Source of the DNA: an uncultured Acetatifactor sp.
GTDB lineage: Bacteria > Bacillota > Clostridia > Lachnospirales > Lachnospiraceae
DNA length: 60,690 bases
Direction: 5' to 3'
NCBI GenBank assembly: GCA_910578185.1
Contig: CAJTPN010000019.1
Location: 1-60,690 of the forward strand
Below the pieces are notes generated by a model. The model saw nothing but the letters and a program-made list of their open reading frames with translations. It made no database searches and was not told the DNA's origin. Numbering within the stretch: the stretch's first letter is position 1; each line of letters starts with the position of its first letter. Shown one piece after another: positions 34,469-43,911 of the stretch. A program made the position numbers and the translations under genes.

Positions 34469-36625
34469 TTACTTTATCTTATAATACGCGTGGGTCTTTG
34501 CATCTTTTATGTAAGGTTCGGGAATTACTCTGTTTCCGGCGGTATCCAAAGTGTATATCTCCGGCACCGGGACCTGCTCTGTCTCCGCTCCAAAATAAAA
34601 GCTTGTGTTGGCGGGCTGATTATAATGATTGTTCTGCCAGCAGATCGCCTCCCTGTAGGTAGTGTCATGCATCAGCGTGGGCATTCTGTATTCCGTCGCA
34701 ATCGATGTACTGTATATACGCATCTCCGCATTATCCGCCGTGCGAACTACCAGTTCCTCCCGCCAGTCGCCAAATATATCCGCAATCAGGCAGGTCTGTC
34801 CCTTGGTACCGCCATTGGACGCACTGTCCTGGGCCGTGAGAATCGTATTCAGCTCCTTCTTCTCCCAGTCCCACTTATATATATTCATGGCATGGTTGCT
34901 GTCATGGTCCACCAGTTCTGCCAGCAGATCTCCGTCCCAATACATCTTCATATTCATGGCGCTGGGACAGTTTTCACTCAACACCTCTCCCGCAAAAGAC
35001 TGCAGCGGCGTTCCGGTAGAGCCCCAAAACTCCCATCCCCTGCTGGTGGGATCGATATCCGCCGCCCGGGATCTTCCTGTATCCTTGGGCTTGGTCTGAC
35101 CGAAAACCACCTCTCCCGTCAGGCCACTGTGAAGTCCGATATTAATCGGCAACTTGGGCGTCTCCCGGCACGCCCATACAAAATATTCCTGGGTGTCGGG
35201 ACTCATAACTGCCACGTCAAAAGCGTCTCCATGTCCAAGCTTTACCTCGGTTCCGTCCTCTTTCTTTCCTGTAACCACATAGAGAATACTGCCATCATCG
35301 TCTATTGCAGCAGCGCCGGTAATAATCTCGTCCCTGCCGTCATAATCCACATCTGCCACCGCAATACTGTGATAACCCGTATTGTACAGGTTATCCAACG
35401 TCTGCACATTCTCACTGCCTATATTCCACTTTAAAGCAAAGTTTCCGTCCACGATATCATACGCCGCTGCTTTGCAGCCCGCCCATGCCCCCCGGAAATG
35501 CACGATGCTGGGAGTCTCTCCGTTCAGATACGCTATACACAATGCGTAATGACTTGCACGTTTCACCCTCTTGCCCCGATCATTGGGATTATACCAGGAC
35601 TCCAGCGGCTCTCTGGACGGCAGCAAATCGGTTCTGGCAATTTCCTTGCCGGTCTCACCCTCATACATGGATAAAAATTCAGGCCCCATGCAAAGATAAG
35701 AACGATCCTTCATGGCGATCAGCGCTTCGGGTATCAGGCTGTAATCCGTTATACCATCCCCATCTTCATCTCCTATCTGATTGCCCTCACCGTCAACAGT
35801 TCCTTCAAAGGAGCGCATCACAACCTCGGATTTTCCGTCCCCGTTCACATCATAGACAATAAAATTAATATCTATGGTACAAATTTCATTGGGTCCTATA
35901 TTAATGGTCCACATATGTGTTCCATCCAGCCGATATGCCTCTATCAACGGGTAAGCCACACGGGTCTTCACATCCATATCCGCAGGCTCACGTCTTACCA
36001 CGATCTCATACTCTCCGTCTCCGTCCAGATCTCCCACAGAGGCATCATTAATATCATAATCGCCCACTTCATACTGCTTTACCGGAACCGACAGGTAAGC
36101 ACCGTCAAAGATCAGCGCCTCTTGGGTTTCCTCCGTAACTTCCCTGCCGTCCCTGACAGGCACCAACGTATAACCAATATTCCCTTTTTCCGCCGCCGTA
36201 TAAGAAGAATCCATATAGCTGGTCACATCCCCAACCGGCTCTTTTGTCAAAAGCTCCTGATTTTTATAGATATTAAACGCCAGATCCTCCTCATCCGTCC
36301 CCAAAAACCGCCAACTCAGAAACATTCCCTCTGGGGAGTCCACCGCTACAAAGCCCCTGTCCAAAGCCTCCATCTGTTTTAAGGAAACCGGACGTTTCTC
36401 ATACAGTGTATCCGCATCCTCAAACGGCCGTTTCGTCGGCTCAGGTGTGGCAGTGGGAATTGGCGTCTCCTGAGGGTTCTCCTCCGGCACGCTTGTTCCT
36501 TCCGGCACCGATGTCTCCTGAGGTAATGATGTCACTTCCGGCGGTGGCGGGTTGTTTTCCTTGCCGCATCCTCCCAAAAGCAAGCCTCCCATTAATATCA
36601 GTGCCGCCATATACACTTTTTTCAT
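34469..36625 (-). CDS. Rhamnogalacturonan lyase, PL11-like lipoprotein
   Basis: A 718-residue extracellular lipoprotein (signal MKKVYMAALILMGGLLLGGC, lipid Cys at 20). A Pro/Thr linker (to about residue 65) leads to a family PL11 rhamnogalacturonan lyase domain like YesW/YesX. Repeated calcium-binding Asp motifs are seen (DLDGDGEYE, DVNGDGKSE, DEDGDGITD). It would cleave the rhamnose-galacturonic acid backbone of pectin at the cell surface. No other pectin genes lie beside it. The GGDEF gene is upstream on the same strand, 205 bases away. Confidence 0.85.
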   Translation of the reverse strand: MKKVYMAALILMGGLLLGGCGKENNPPPPEVTSLPQETSVPEGTSVPEENPQETPIPTATPEPTKRPFEDADTLYEKRPVSLKQMEALDRGFVAVDSPEGMFLSWRFLGTDEEDLAFNIYKNQELLTKEPVGDVTSYMDSSYTAAEKGNIGYTLVPVRDGREVTEETQEALIFDGAYLSVPVKQYEVGDYDINDASVGDLDGDGEYEIVVRREPADMDVKTRVAYPLIEAYRLDGTHMWTINIGPNEICTIDINFIVYDVNGDGKSEVVMRSFEGTVDGEGNQIGDEDGDGITDYSLIPEALIAMKDRSYLCMGPEFLSMYEGETGKEIARTDLLPSREPLESWYNPNDRGKRVKRASHYALCIAYLNGETPSIVHFRGAWAGCKAAAYDIVDGNFALKWNIGSENVQTLDNLYNTGYHSIAVADVDYDGRDEIITGAAAIDDDGSILYVVTGKKEDGTEVKLGHGDAFDVAVMSPDTQEYFVWACRETPKLPINIGLHSGLTGEVVFGQTKPKDTGRSRAADIDPTSRGWEFWGSTGTPLQSFAGEVLSENCPSAMNMKMYWDGDLLAELVDHDSNHAMNIYKWDWEKKELNTILTAQDSASNGGTKGQTCLIADIFGDWREELVVRTADNAEMRIYSTSIATEYRMPTLMHDTTYREAICWQNNHYNQPANTSFYFGAETEQVPVPEIYTLDTAGNRVIPEPYIKDAKTHAYYKIK

Positions 36626-36830
36626 ACAGTTATCCCTCCGTTATTTAAAACCCTTCCAGAATGATCCTGCCGTCTGCCTGTTCATTCTGTTATTTTCATT
36701 TTAAATGATATCTGATGAAATCACAAGTCCTTTTCATCTGCCTCACCTTGATATATTGCGCTTCTTCCCTCAGCCACGGCCCCATGGGCTCTATAAGCCC
36801 AAGGTCCCTGGCACACTTGCAATTTTACCT

Positions 36831-38558
36831 CTAGTACCTTTCAAGTGTCGCCGAATCCTCACCGATTTGCCCGCAGGTTGCCTCCTTCAGCTGCTTTTTA
36901 TTCTCGTACATCAACTGGTCCGCCCTGCTCCTGGTCTTGTCAAGATCGGCATCCCTCTGCGCATCATATTTCGTATAACCTATGGCTATCTGCATGCGTA
37001 CTCCCTGGGATTCCTGGTTGTACAAAGCCTCCTCATGCAAAAGTTTCTGTATGAAACCGTCTATTTCCTCCTCCGATGAATCTTGCATAATGACACAGAA
37101 TTCATCACCCCCAATTCGGTATACCCTTCCACGAGCCTCGAACACCCCTTTAATCAAATCGGCGGCGTCCGTCAGATAGCGGTCGCCCTCCATATGCCCC
37201 AACGTATCATTACATTTTTTCAGATCGTTCAGGTCAAACATCACCACATAAACATTATTCTCCGCATCTTTTCTTCCCGGAAATACATTCCCGGAATTTG
37301 CTCTCTCACTGATCTTTTCTCTGGAAGAGGCTCCCTGAGATAAAGTCCCTTTGGAAAGTATTTCTTTAATGTCCTCCGAATAGGCATTCCTGTTGTAACA
37401 CTTAGTCAGCATGTCCTTTTCCGCAAGCTCTTTATAAATTTCTGCCTTCCGTATCTCCGCAATTTTTTCAGCGGCGTCCGAAGCCGTTTCCAGACCCAGA
37501 ATCATGATATAAGCCAATAGTCCAAACATCCCGAAAATCTGCATGCCGGCAATCTGTGTATAATAAGCAAATAATTCCACACCAACCGCAAGTACCAAAA
37601 TCAGCAGGCCCACCGTATTCAGCCCCACATGCCTGCCGCTCCGTCCACAGCGCATCTTGCCCAATATTCCCGACAAAAAATAAAGCAAATCCCCCACCAG
37701 AACGATATGGACAATCATCACCGTTTCCTTAAAGTCCGCAATATCAAGCGCCTGCAAAACCATCATAAGGGACATTCCCCCGATGGCAAACACCGCCAGA
37801 ACCTTATGAAAATAACGTCCCTTTCTTGCGATATAATGTTTTACAAAGAGGATAAAAGTAACCCCGATCAGCATGAGCAACACATATGTAATATAAGAAG
37901 CATACACCCTGTTGTCAAACAAAAGCATCACAGGCTTCTCTTCCGTAAAGGCCCATGTACCGATCAATACCGCCGAAATTCCGATATAAAACAATTCCCG
38001 GGCTACGTTTGTCCTGCGGCATAGAAACAGCCAATAGATAATCATACAGACGCCTATGATAACAAGCAACACGCTTACCCCCATGGCAAAAACGGAATCC
38101 TCAACCATCTGGCGCAAGATGCCCACTCCGTTCCCCATGTAAAAAACATGCTCATTTCCCGCTCCCGACCGGTATATCGCCTTGATGATTACCGCAATCT
38201 CTTTTGTATTTGCAGGGAATTCCACCATGTTCCACACAGCACCGGAAGTATGTCCGAAAATCGTATCGGCCTTCCCCCTGCTGTAAATCAGTTCCTGTTC
38301 CGCATATACCTGAACTTCCTGATGATTTGTGTAAAACAACAGACTGTCATCCATGCCGTCTGACTTATTTGCAAAGATGTAACGCTGCGTCCCGTCCTCC
38401 AAAATCTCATAGCTGTCAGGTTCCCATACAACACAGGAACCCTCCTCCCTGAGCTCAAACCGATTCTCCTTGACGGCAAATCCGCCGATTACAAGAAGCA
38501 CCATGTGAACGCAAAGGAATACCATATATACGGCCTGCAGTGTTACCCTTTTCTTCAT
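36831..38558 (-). CDS. Diguanylate cyclase with membrane sensor domain
   Basis: A 575-residue protein. The N-terminus has one transmembrane segment, an extracellular beta-rich stretch and a further seven-helix block (7TM-DISM type; FYIGISAVLIGTWAFTE), then a cytoplasmic GGDEF domain with the intact active site GGDEF (RIGGDEFCVIM). It would make cyclic-di-GMP. A 25-residue insertion (SSREKISERANSG) sits between the first helix and second strand of the GGDEF domain, outside the active site. No EAL domain. Confidence 0.9.
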   Translation of the reverse strand: MKKRVTLQAVYMVFLCVHMVLLVIGGFAVKENRFELREEGSCVVWEPDSYEILEDGTQRYIFANKSDGMDDSLLFYTNHQEVQVYAEQELIYSRGKADTIFGHTSGAVWNMVEFPANTKEIAVIIKAIYRSGAGNEHVFYMGNGVGILRQMVEDSVFAMGVSVLLVIIGVCMIIYWLFLCRRTNVARELFYIGISAVLIGTWAFTEEKPVMLLFDNRVYASYITYVLLMLIGVTFILFVKHYIARKGRYFHKVLAVFAIGGMSLMMVLQALDIADFKETVMIVHIVLVGDLLYFLSGILGKMRCGRSGRHVGLNTVGLLILVLAVGVELFAYYTQIAGMQIFGMFGLLAYIMILGLETASDAAEKIAEIRKAEIYKELAEKDMLTKCYNRNAYSEDIKEILSKGTLSQGASSREKISERANSGNVFPGRKDAENNVYVVMFDLNDLKKCNDTLGHMEGDRYLTDAADLIKGVFEARGRVYRIGGDEFCVIMQDSSEEEIDGFIQKLLHEEALYNQESQGVRMQIAIGYTKYDAQRDADLDKTRSRADQLMYENKKQLKEATCGQIGEDSATLERY

Positions 38559-38754
38559 TCGTATCCAATCCTTTTCAATATGCCACGTCCATGTGTCAAT
38601 TTATATGCTCCATTATTATTGTACCATTCCGATTTATAAGAAACAAGCACCTTTCTGCTTTCAATACAATTTATTGGAAACCGTTCATAAGGAGGGCGCA
38701 GGGACGGCGCGGCTGAGACAGTGATTGATTTTACACAGAAGAGAAAGAATCGTA

Positions 38755-38783
38755 TTTACAAGAAGTAAATAATTTTTTATAAT
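38755..38783 (+). promoter_or_regulatory. Promoter of the mgtC-like gene
   Basis: TTTACA (38755-38760), a 17-base spacer and a perfect TATAAT (38778-38783). The gene start follows 34 bases later behind GGGGGA. Confidence 0.82.
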
Positions 38784-38817
38784 CAAATTAAAATACTGTA
38801 TTTACGGGGGAACTGAT

Positions 38818-39498
38818 ATGTTTACTCTTTCATTTTCAGACTGGACATGGCGTAATATTCTGATCAGATTAACCGTATCCCTTGTAATCGGGATGGTAAT
38901 AGGAATTGACAGAGGCGCCAAACGGCGCGGAGGCGGCGCAAGGACCACCATTACCGTGTGCCTCGGCGCTTCCATGATAATGCTCCTGGAACAATACCTG
39001 GAAGCGCTCTATCCGGAACGGCTGGATATCTCCAGAATCGCCGCCCAGGTCATCAGCGGCGTAAGCTTTCTGGGCGCAGGCTCCATCCTCATATCCGGCC
39101 ATCAGATCAAGGGGCTCACTTACGCCGCAAGCATCTGGGCCAGCGCCTGTATCGGCCTTGCGGTGGGAATCGGTTTTATTGACGGCGCAGTGATATTGAC
39201 TCTTTTCTGGCTGACAGGACTGCACTTGATTCCATACCTTGAAAACAAAATCTATAGACATTCAAGGTATATGACACTCTATATAGAAGCTGTGGACGGA
39301 AAAGAAATCATGCTCATCTCCCGTAAATTAAAGGGCGACAACTGTTTTATTGACACCTTTACGGTGGACAAACCAAAGGCAAAAGGACAATATTATCAAA
39401 TAATGACCACCTTTAAACTGCCCAAAGGCATCCATAAAGATGCATACCTGCATGCCCTGCAGGAACTAAGCAGCGTGGGAACAGTAAATGAATTATAG
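38818..39498 (+). CDS. mgtC: MgtC/SapB family membrane protein
   Basis: A 226-residue protein with about five transmembrane helices in the first 150 residues and a cytoplasmic ACT-like tail. The family marks are IGIDRGAKRRGGGARTT, VISGVSFLGAGSIL and LTYAASIWASACIGLAVG. MgtC proteins are linked to survival at low magnesium or in acid and to ATP-synthase control; the exact role is unknown here. It has its own promoter and terminator. No M-box riboswitch was seen in front. Confidence 0.9.
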   Translation: MFTLSFSDWTWRNILIRLTVSLVIGMVIGIDRGAKRRGGGARTTITVCLGASMIMLLEQYLEALYPERLDISRIAAQVISGVSFLGAGSILISGHQIKGLTYAASIWASACIGLAVGIGFIDGAVILTLFWLTGLHLIPYLENKIYRHSRYMTLYIEAVDGKEIMLISRKLKGDNCFIDTFTVDKPKAKGQYYQIMTTFKLPKGIHKDAYLHALQELSSVGTVNEL

Positions 39499-39520
39499 CC
39501 TTTCCCACACCGTCGCAAGA

Positions 39521-39556
39521 TTCATCTCCTGCTGCAGGGGATGAAATCGTCTTTCT
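39521..39556 (+). terminator. Terminator of the mgtC-like gene
   Basis: TTCATCTCCTG (39521-39531) pairs with CAGGGGATGAA (39535-39545) with one T-G pair and a CTG loop, followed by a pyrimidine-rich run (CGTCTTTCTTTTCC). It lies between convergent genes and may also serve the GH13 gene. Confidence 0.6.
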
Positions 39557-39603
39557 TTTCCTGGTGTATCACATTGACTGGTTTCATCTCCCGGAGCAAG
39601 GAC

Positions 39604-41250
39604 TTAAGGCCGATTTCCCATCCAATACATTCTTGCTTCATAGGGACGCAAAACCATCTTCCGTTCCACGTCCTTGTAATTGCTGATGAGCAGCTTTCCG
39701 GCAAAAGCCTGCTCTTCCAATGGAACATTCACTGTTTTATCATAGAAATTGCAAATCACTAAAAGTTGGGAATCCTGATCCGTCCTGGTGTAAGCAAAAA
39801 TAGTTTCATCCTCTTCCAGCAGCATCTGAAATTCCCCCTCCACAAACACAGGGTACTCTTTCCGAAGGCAGATCAGTGTTCTGTAACATTGGAAGACAGA
39901 ATCCTCGTCTTCCAATTGTGCCGCTGCATTGATCTCTCTGTAATTGGAATTCACCCGAATCCAGGGAATTCCGGCCGTGAATCCCGCATTTTCTCCCCCA
40001 TCCCATTGCATTGGCGTCCTTGCGTTATCACGACTTTTTGCATGGATAGAACACATGATTTCCTCTTTCGCGTAGCCCTTTTTCAAACGCTCCTGATATA
40101 CATTCAAGGTTTCTATATCCTGGTATTCTTCCATTTCGTACCGGACATTGGTCATACCCAGTTCCTCCCCCTGATAAATATAGGGCGTCCCCTGCATTCC
40201 ATGCAGAAGAATTGCAAGCATTTTAGCGGATTCTACCCGGTAAGCCTTGTCATTTCCCCAACGGGATACGATTCTGGGCAGATCGTGGTTATTCCAGAAA
40301 AGGCTGTTCCATCCTTTACCATACAGTTGCGTCTGCCAGCGCCCAAAGACCTCCTTCAGCTTCCCAAAAGGCAATGGCGCTAAATCCCACTTTTCTTTCC
40401 CCGCCATCTGATCCAGACAGATATGCTCAAACTGAAATACCATTGACAGTTCACTTCCATCCGGATTGCTATACAATTTTGCAAGCTCCGGAGTGGCTCC
40501 CCATGCTTCTCCCACCGTAACCAAATCTGCTTTTTGAAAGGTTTCCCTGCTCAGCTCCTGCAAAAACTCGTGAAGCCTTGGTCCGTTACAAGTAATCCGC
40601 CTGTCAGGATCCTTGGCGATCTGATCAATCACGTCCAGCCGAAAACCTCCCACACCCTTTTCAATCCAGAAATTTATCATGTCGTAGATTTCCTGACGCA
40701 GCTTTGGATTTTCCCAATTTAAATCCGGCTGTTTTACGGAAAACTGATGAAAATAGTATTGTTCTACGCCTGGCACCCATTCCCAGGCCGATCCTCCGAA
40801 AGCGGCCCGCATATCATTGGGAAACTCCCCTGCCGCACCGTCCCTCCAGACATAATAATCATGATAAGGATTTTCCCTGCTCTTTTTTGCTTCCTGAAAC
40901 CAAGGATGCTCGTCCGAAGAATGGTTTAGTACCAAATCCATAATAATGCGAATATGGCGCTTCCCAGCCTCCTCAATCAGCTCCTCCATATCCTTCAAAG
41001 TACCAAACATTGGGTCAATATCCTGATAATCGGAAATATCATATCCATTATCATCCTGGGGCGACCTGCATACCGGAGAAAGCCAGATAGCATCTATCCC
41101 CAAATGCTCCAGATAATCCAGCCTGGAAATAATTCCCTGAAGATCGCCAATGCCGTCCTGATTACTGTCCGCAAAGCTGCGTGGATATATCTGATAAACC
41201 ACGGCACTCTTCCACCATTTTTCTGTGTTTACGCTAATTTTATCTTCCAT
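39604..41250 (-). CDS. malL: Oligo-1,6-glucosidase / alpha-glucosidase (GH13)
   Basis: A 548-residue GH13 (subfamily 31-like) glucosidase acting on isomaltose-type or related alpha-glucosides. The family regions are clear: IIMDLVLNHSSDEHPWF (region I), GGFRLDVIDQI with the nucleophile Asp (II), VGEAWGATPELA (acid/base Glu, III), FWNNHDLPRIVSRWG (IV). The ATG at 41250 is nine bases after GGAG; the reading frame extends 22 codons further up without support. No signal peptide, so it works on imported sugar. Symbol by type; trehalose-6-phosphate hydrolase is a possible alternative. Confidence 0.9.
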   Translation of the reverse strand: MEDKISVNTEKWWKSAVVYQIYPRSFADSNQDGIGDLQGIISRLDYLEHLGIDAIWLSPVCRSPQDDNGYDISDYQDIDPMFGTLKDMEELIEEAGKRHIRIIMDLVLNHSSDEHPWFQEAKKSRENPYHDYYVWRDGAAGEFPNDMRAAFGGSAWEWVPGVEQYYFHQFSVKQPDLNWENPKLRQEIYDMINFWIEKGVGGFRLDVIDQIAKDPDRRITCNGPRLHEFLQELSRETFQKADLVTVGEAWGATPELAKLYSNPDGSELSMVFQFEHICLDQMAGKEKWDLAPLPFGKLKEVFGRWQTQLYGKGWNSLFWNNHDLPRIVSRWGNDKAYRVESAKMLAILLHGMQGTPYIYQGEELGMTNVRYEMEEYQDIETLNVYQERLKKGYAKEEIMCSIHAKSRDNARTPMQWDGGENAGFTAGIPWIRVNSNYREINAAAQLEDEDSVFQCYRTLICLRKEYPVFVEGEFQMLLEEDETIFAYTRTDQDSQLLVICNFYDKTVNVPLEEQAFAGKLLISNYKDVERKMVLRPYEARMYWMGNRP

Positions 41251-41347
41251 AAAACTTTTCTCCTTCCAAAAACTCCGGGACACATCCCAAAACTGCTTTC
41301 CCCGCCGCTCTTCCAAAGCCTTCTTTTCCTGATTTGTGACAGCAATG

Positions 41348-42133
41348 TCACCAACGGCACTTCCCCAAATCGTCTAATATCCGTGCAGTAAATCCGCGCC
41401 AGCCCTCCTGATAAATACGTTCAAGCTCGTTAATATGCCGTAGTAAATACAGTTTTCCGGCGATGGCGGCAAACTTATCCCAATACATCCCGGTATCGGC
41501 CGTTTTGCTGTAAAACGCCTGCTTTTCCGGATCCGTTTCCGCCAGCGCTGCCCGCAATGTGTCCTTTGCTGCCTTAAACTTTTCTTCCATAAATTCGTCA
41601 AACACAAAGTCTTGAAGATTCTCCGGATAGGACAATGCATGCGCAAATCCCTCGTTAAAAGCAGTGTAATTCAAATCTTCCATGTATGACATTTCCTGGG
41701 GTGCAGGATAATCTTCCATCAGGCAAAGATGGATTACTTCATGGGTCAGTATTCTACTGCAAATATTGTCTCTATTCAGGGCGTCCTCCTGAAACTGAAT
41801 TAAATCAAACACCAAACAGGGCTTTGCATCATGCTCCAATACCATGGCGTCATAGGGATCAGGAAACCCGACAACCAACAGAATAGTACAGCCGCCGATG
41901 ACATGGTCAAACTGCGGGAAAAGGCGTCTAACGGCATTCTCATTGCGCGGGACGAAATTCTCAAGCTCTTCCCTAAGTTTTTTATATAATTTAGAAACCC
42001 ATTCTCTGTTTTCAGGCGCAGGAGACTCAAATACTGAATGCCCGCCAAAGCAATGATATATCCAATTATCTTTATACCGCTCCAAATCTTTGCCAGCTAT
42101 ATAAGCTTCCGCTATCTGTGCGTCAATAATCAT
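41348..42133 (-). CDS. Hypothetical metalloprotease-like protein (HExxH)
   Basis: A 261-residue protein with a gluzincin-like zinc motif, HEVIHLCLMEDY, followed at about 35 residues by NEGFAHALSYPEN, in which the Glu could be the third ligand. It has no signal peptide or transmembrane segment. It matches the DUF5700-like putative zinc peptidases I recall. The gene borders a broken spmB copy on its upstream side, which suggests the region was rearranged there. Function unknown. Confidence 0.65.
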   Translation of the reverse strand: MIIDAQIAEAYIAGKDLERYKDNWIYHCFGGHSVFESPAPENREWVSKLYKKLREELENFVPRNENAVRRLFPQFDHVIGGCTILLVVGFPDPYDAMVLEHDAKPCLVFDLIQFQEDALNRDNICSRILTHEVIHLCLMEDYPAPQEMSYMEDLNYTAFNEGFAHALSYPENLQDFVFDEFMEEKFKAAKDTLRAALAETDPEKQAFYSKTADTGMYWDKFAAIAGKLYLLRHINELERIYQEGWRGFTARILDDLGKCRW

Positions 42134-42199
42134 TTCACTTTTTCCTTTCCAGCTTTTCCCCAGTATATCTTAAAATCAACCGAAAAGCAAGAAATTTGT

Positions 42200-42418
42200 C
42201 CGGTCAGGGTGAAGCGGGGCTTGGTCACCTTGGCCGCCGGGAAGTCCACGCTCATGGTGTAGAACACCGTCTCTGTACAACTTATCAAAATGGAAATCAG
42301 CATCCCCGCATAAGAATCTGATCTGGAGGTGAGGAAAATATCCAATATCAATCCTGTTGCCGCAGACGAGTAGAAAAGTTTCACTACAAGCAGCGGCTTC
42401 AGTTGGACCGACAGTCCC
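42200..42418 (-). pseudogene. Fragment of a second spmB copy
   Basis: This 219-base stretch aligns without gaps to 45108-45326 inside the intact spmB (offset exactly 2908), roughly 84% identical by eye. It encodes the conserved VKLF-x-SSAATGL block and CTETVFYTMSV, but has neither start nor end of the gene; sequence on both sides is unrelated. It is a decayed or partial second copy. Confidence 0.8.
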
Positions 42419-42850
42419 CTTGCTAGAGCGTGACCGCTTTCCTTTTTGATTGCAATAAAAGAACGGATGGGAAATAATTATAGTCGGGAATACAAAACAA
42501 ACGACTGCACATGGAATATGGTTGATGCACCAAAAATATTTTTTTGCAGAATTGGTATTGAAGAAGATATTAGAAAAATATCAGATAAGCACAACAAAGA
42601 TTGGGGTGCTTTTCAACACAAAATACGGCTATTCCGCAGGTAAAGAGTTGCATAAGCCGGGCAGAAAGATACAAAAAATTTAATAAGAAACCGATAAAAG
42701 AATCATACCCCCACAACCTACGGTTGCGTTTCTGTAATTTTTCATAAACATGCTTATAATTGTTTTTCATTTGAATACAAGCTATAATAAAATTGCGATT
42801 GCAATTGAAATTCATATGAAAATTATAATATAAAATTACGGAGGAATAGT
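42419..42850. other. Gene-poor AT-rich stretch
   Basis: Nothing convincing. A 65-codon plus-strand frame (42446-42643; begins MIAIKERMGNNYSRE) has no good ribosome site and looks like a decaying fragment. The promoter of the next gene is at 42760-42788. Confidence 0.4.
42760..42788 (+). promoter_or_regulatory. Promoter of the XRE-GyrI regulator
   Basis: TTGTTT (42760-42765), a 17-base spacer and TATAAT (42783-42788). A second AT-rich box (TATAAT at about 42824) closer to the gene is an alternative -10. Confidence 0.6.
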
Positions 42851-43603
42851 ATGTTTAATCAAACCGATCTTGGAAAAAGAGTAAGAGAATTTCGCACAAG
42901 AAAGAATTACTCTCAAAAGGAGATTGCCCTTAGAATAGGCGTTTCCGAACAGGCTGTATCCAAGTGGGAGAACGGCGACTGCCTGCCTGACATTTACAAT
43001 CTAAAACTGTTAGCACAAATGCTTCACATTTCTGTTGACACCTTATTGGACACCCAAATGCAGAATTCGGAGAAAATTGTAGAAACCATTAATGTTTACG
43101 GTGCACGCTTCGATATAGTCGAAAAACCTGAGGCCATACTTGCAGGGAAAATTATTTATGCAAAGGATTTCCCTGATATTGACAGCTTTTATTCCGCAGC
43201 GGACGCTCTCGCGGCAGATAAGGACAAGCCATATTTCAGCACGCTGAAAGAAAGCGTCCTGCCGATATATGACATAAACTTAAGCGTAAATTTCTGGCTA
43301 GACGAACAAAGCCGCGCATACGGTGCTGTAAGAGAAGTTATGACAGAAGATCAGCCCGCAGTCACGGATATTTACAAAGCCCCTGCGTCGTTATATATAC
43401 GAGCGTACACGGATAAAGAGACTTCAAGAATTGTCTGCAAGGAGCAATGCGAAATATGGGAGCTTTTTGCATACATCAGAAACCATTTTATGCCGTCCTA
43501 TAATTTTAAAATGGCTCAAAACGGAGCGCAGGAAATGGAGATGTTCGATACATTCGACCACAAGTCCGGTTACGCTTATATGCCTGTAGAAAGAGACGCG
43601 TGA
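42851..43603 (+). CDS. XRE-type regulator with GyrI-like effector domain
   Basis: A 250-residue regulator. Residues 1-65 are a Cro/CI-type helix-turn-helix (YSQKEIALRIGVSEQAVSKW). Residues 80-240 look like a GyrI/AraC-E effector-binding domain (LPIYDINLSVNFWLDEQ, APASLYIRAYTDKET), which binds hydrophobic compounds. GGAGG lies before the ATG. The gene sits at the left of an accessory patch between two spmB copies. Target genes are unknown. Confidence 0.82.
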   Translation: MFNQTDLGKRVREFRTRKNYSQKEIALRIGVSEQAVSKWENGDCLPDIYNLKLLAQMLHISVDTLLDTQMQNSEKIVETINVYGARFDIVEKPEAILAGKIIYAKDFPDIDSFYSAADALAADKDKPYFSTLKESVLPIYDINLSVNFWLDEQSRAYGAVREVMTEDQPAVTDIYKAPASLYIRAYTDKETSRIVCKEQCEIWELFAYIRNHFMPSYNFKMAQNGAQEMEMFDTFDHKSGYAYMPVERDA

Positions 43604-43911
43604 TTGGTTTCTAATCTTTTAAAGGAGTGCTTAATAACATAAAACAGCGGCTTATTGCTGCCCTGTTCCAGTTCCGCTTTGATGAACAGCCATACTCCAA
43701 AACTGAATAACCGCCGCTATATAGAACAGCGCACCTTATAACGCCCTCTCCCAAGAGGTACAAGCCGCCATAGCAGAGCTTGCCGCCTTGAAGTTTGTAG
43801 TCTTGCAGAAAGCAGGGGAAGCCGCCCACAACATTCAGACATATCAGCTCTAAAAATGCCGATTATTGGGCGGCTGAACAGTACCTAACCTTTGAGCATG
43901 ACGAGTTTACC
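43604..43911 (+). pseudogene. Mobile-element-like debris
   Basis: Several short plus-strand frames are open but broken: QEVQAAIAELAALKFVVLQK (about 43760-43850, ends TAA), then NADYWAAEQYLTFEHDEFTM, which runs into the next gene. They read like remnants of mobilisation or conjugative-element genes, but I cannot name a family. No intact gene. Confidence 0.45.

Noticed and set aside
38559..38750. Magnesium (M-box) riboswitch before the mgtC-like gene
   Set aside because: The transcript start is predicted at about 38790, leaving only a short leader; no M-box features seen.
42446..42643. 65-codon plus-strand frame in the gap before the XRE-GyrI gene
   Set aside because: No ribosome binding site and no recognisable family; treated as gap.
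43657..43668. Possible third copy of the TTCCAGTTCCGC repeat core
   Set aside because: Only 12 bases match and no pair or hairpin is next to it; may be chance.
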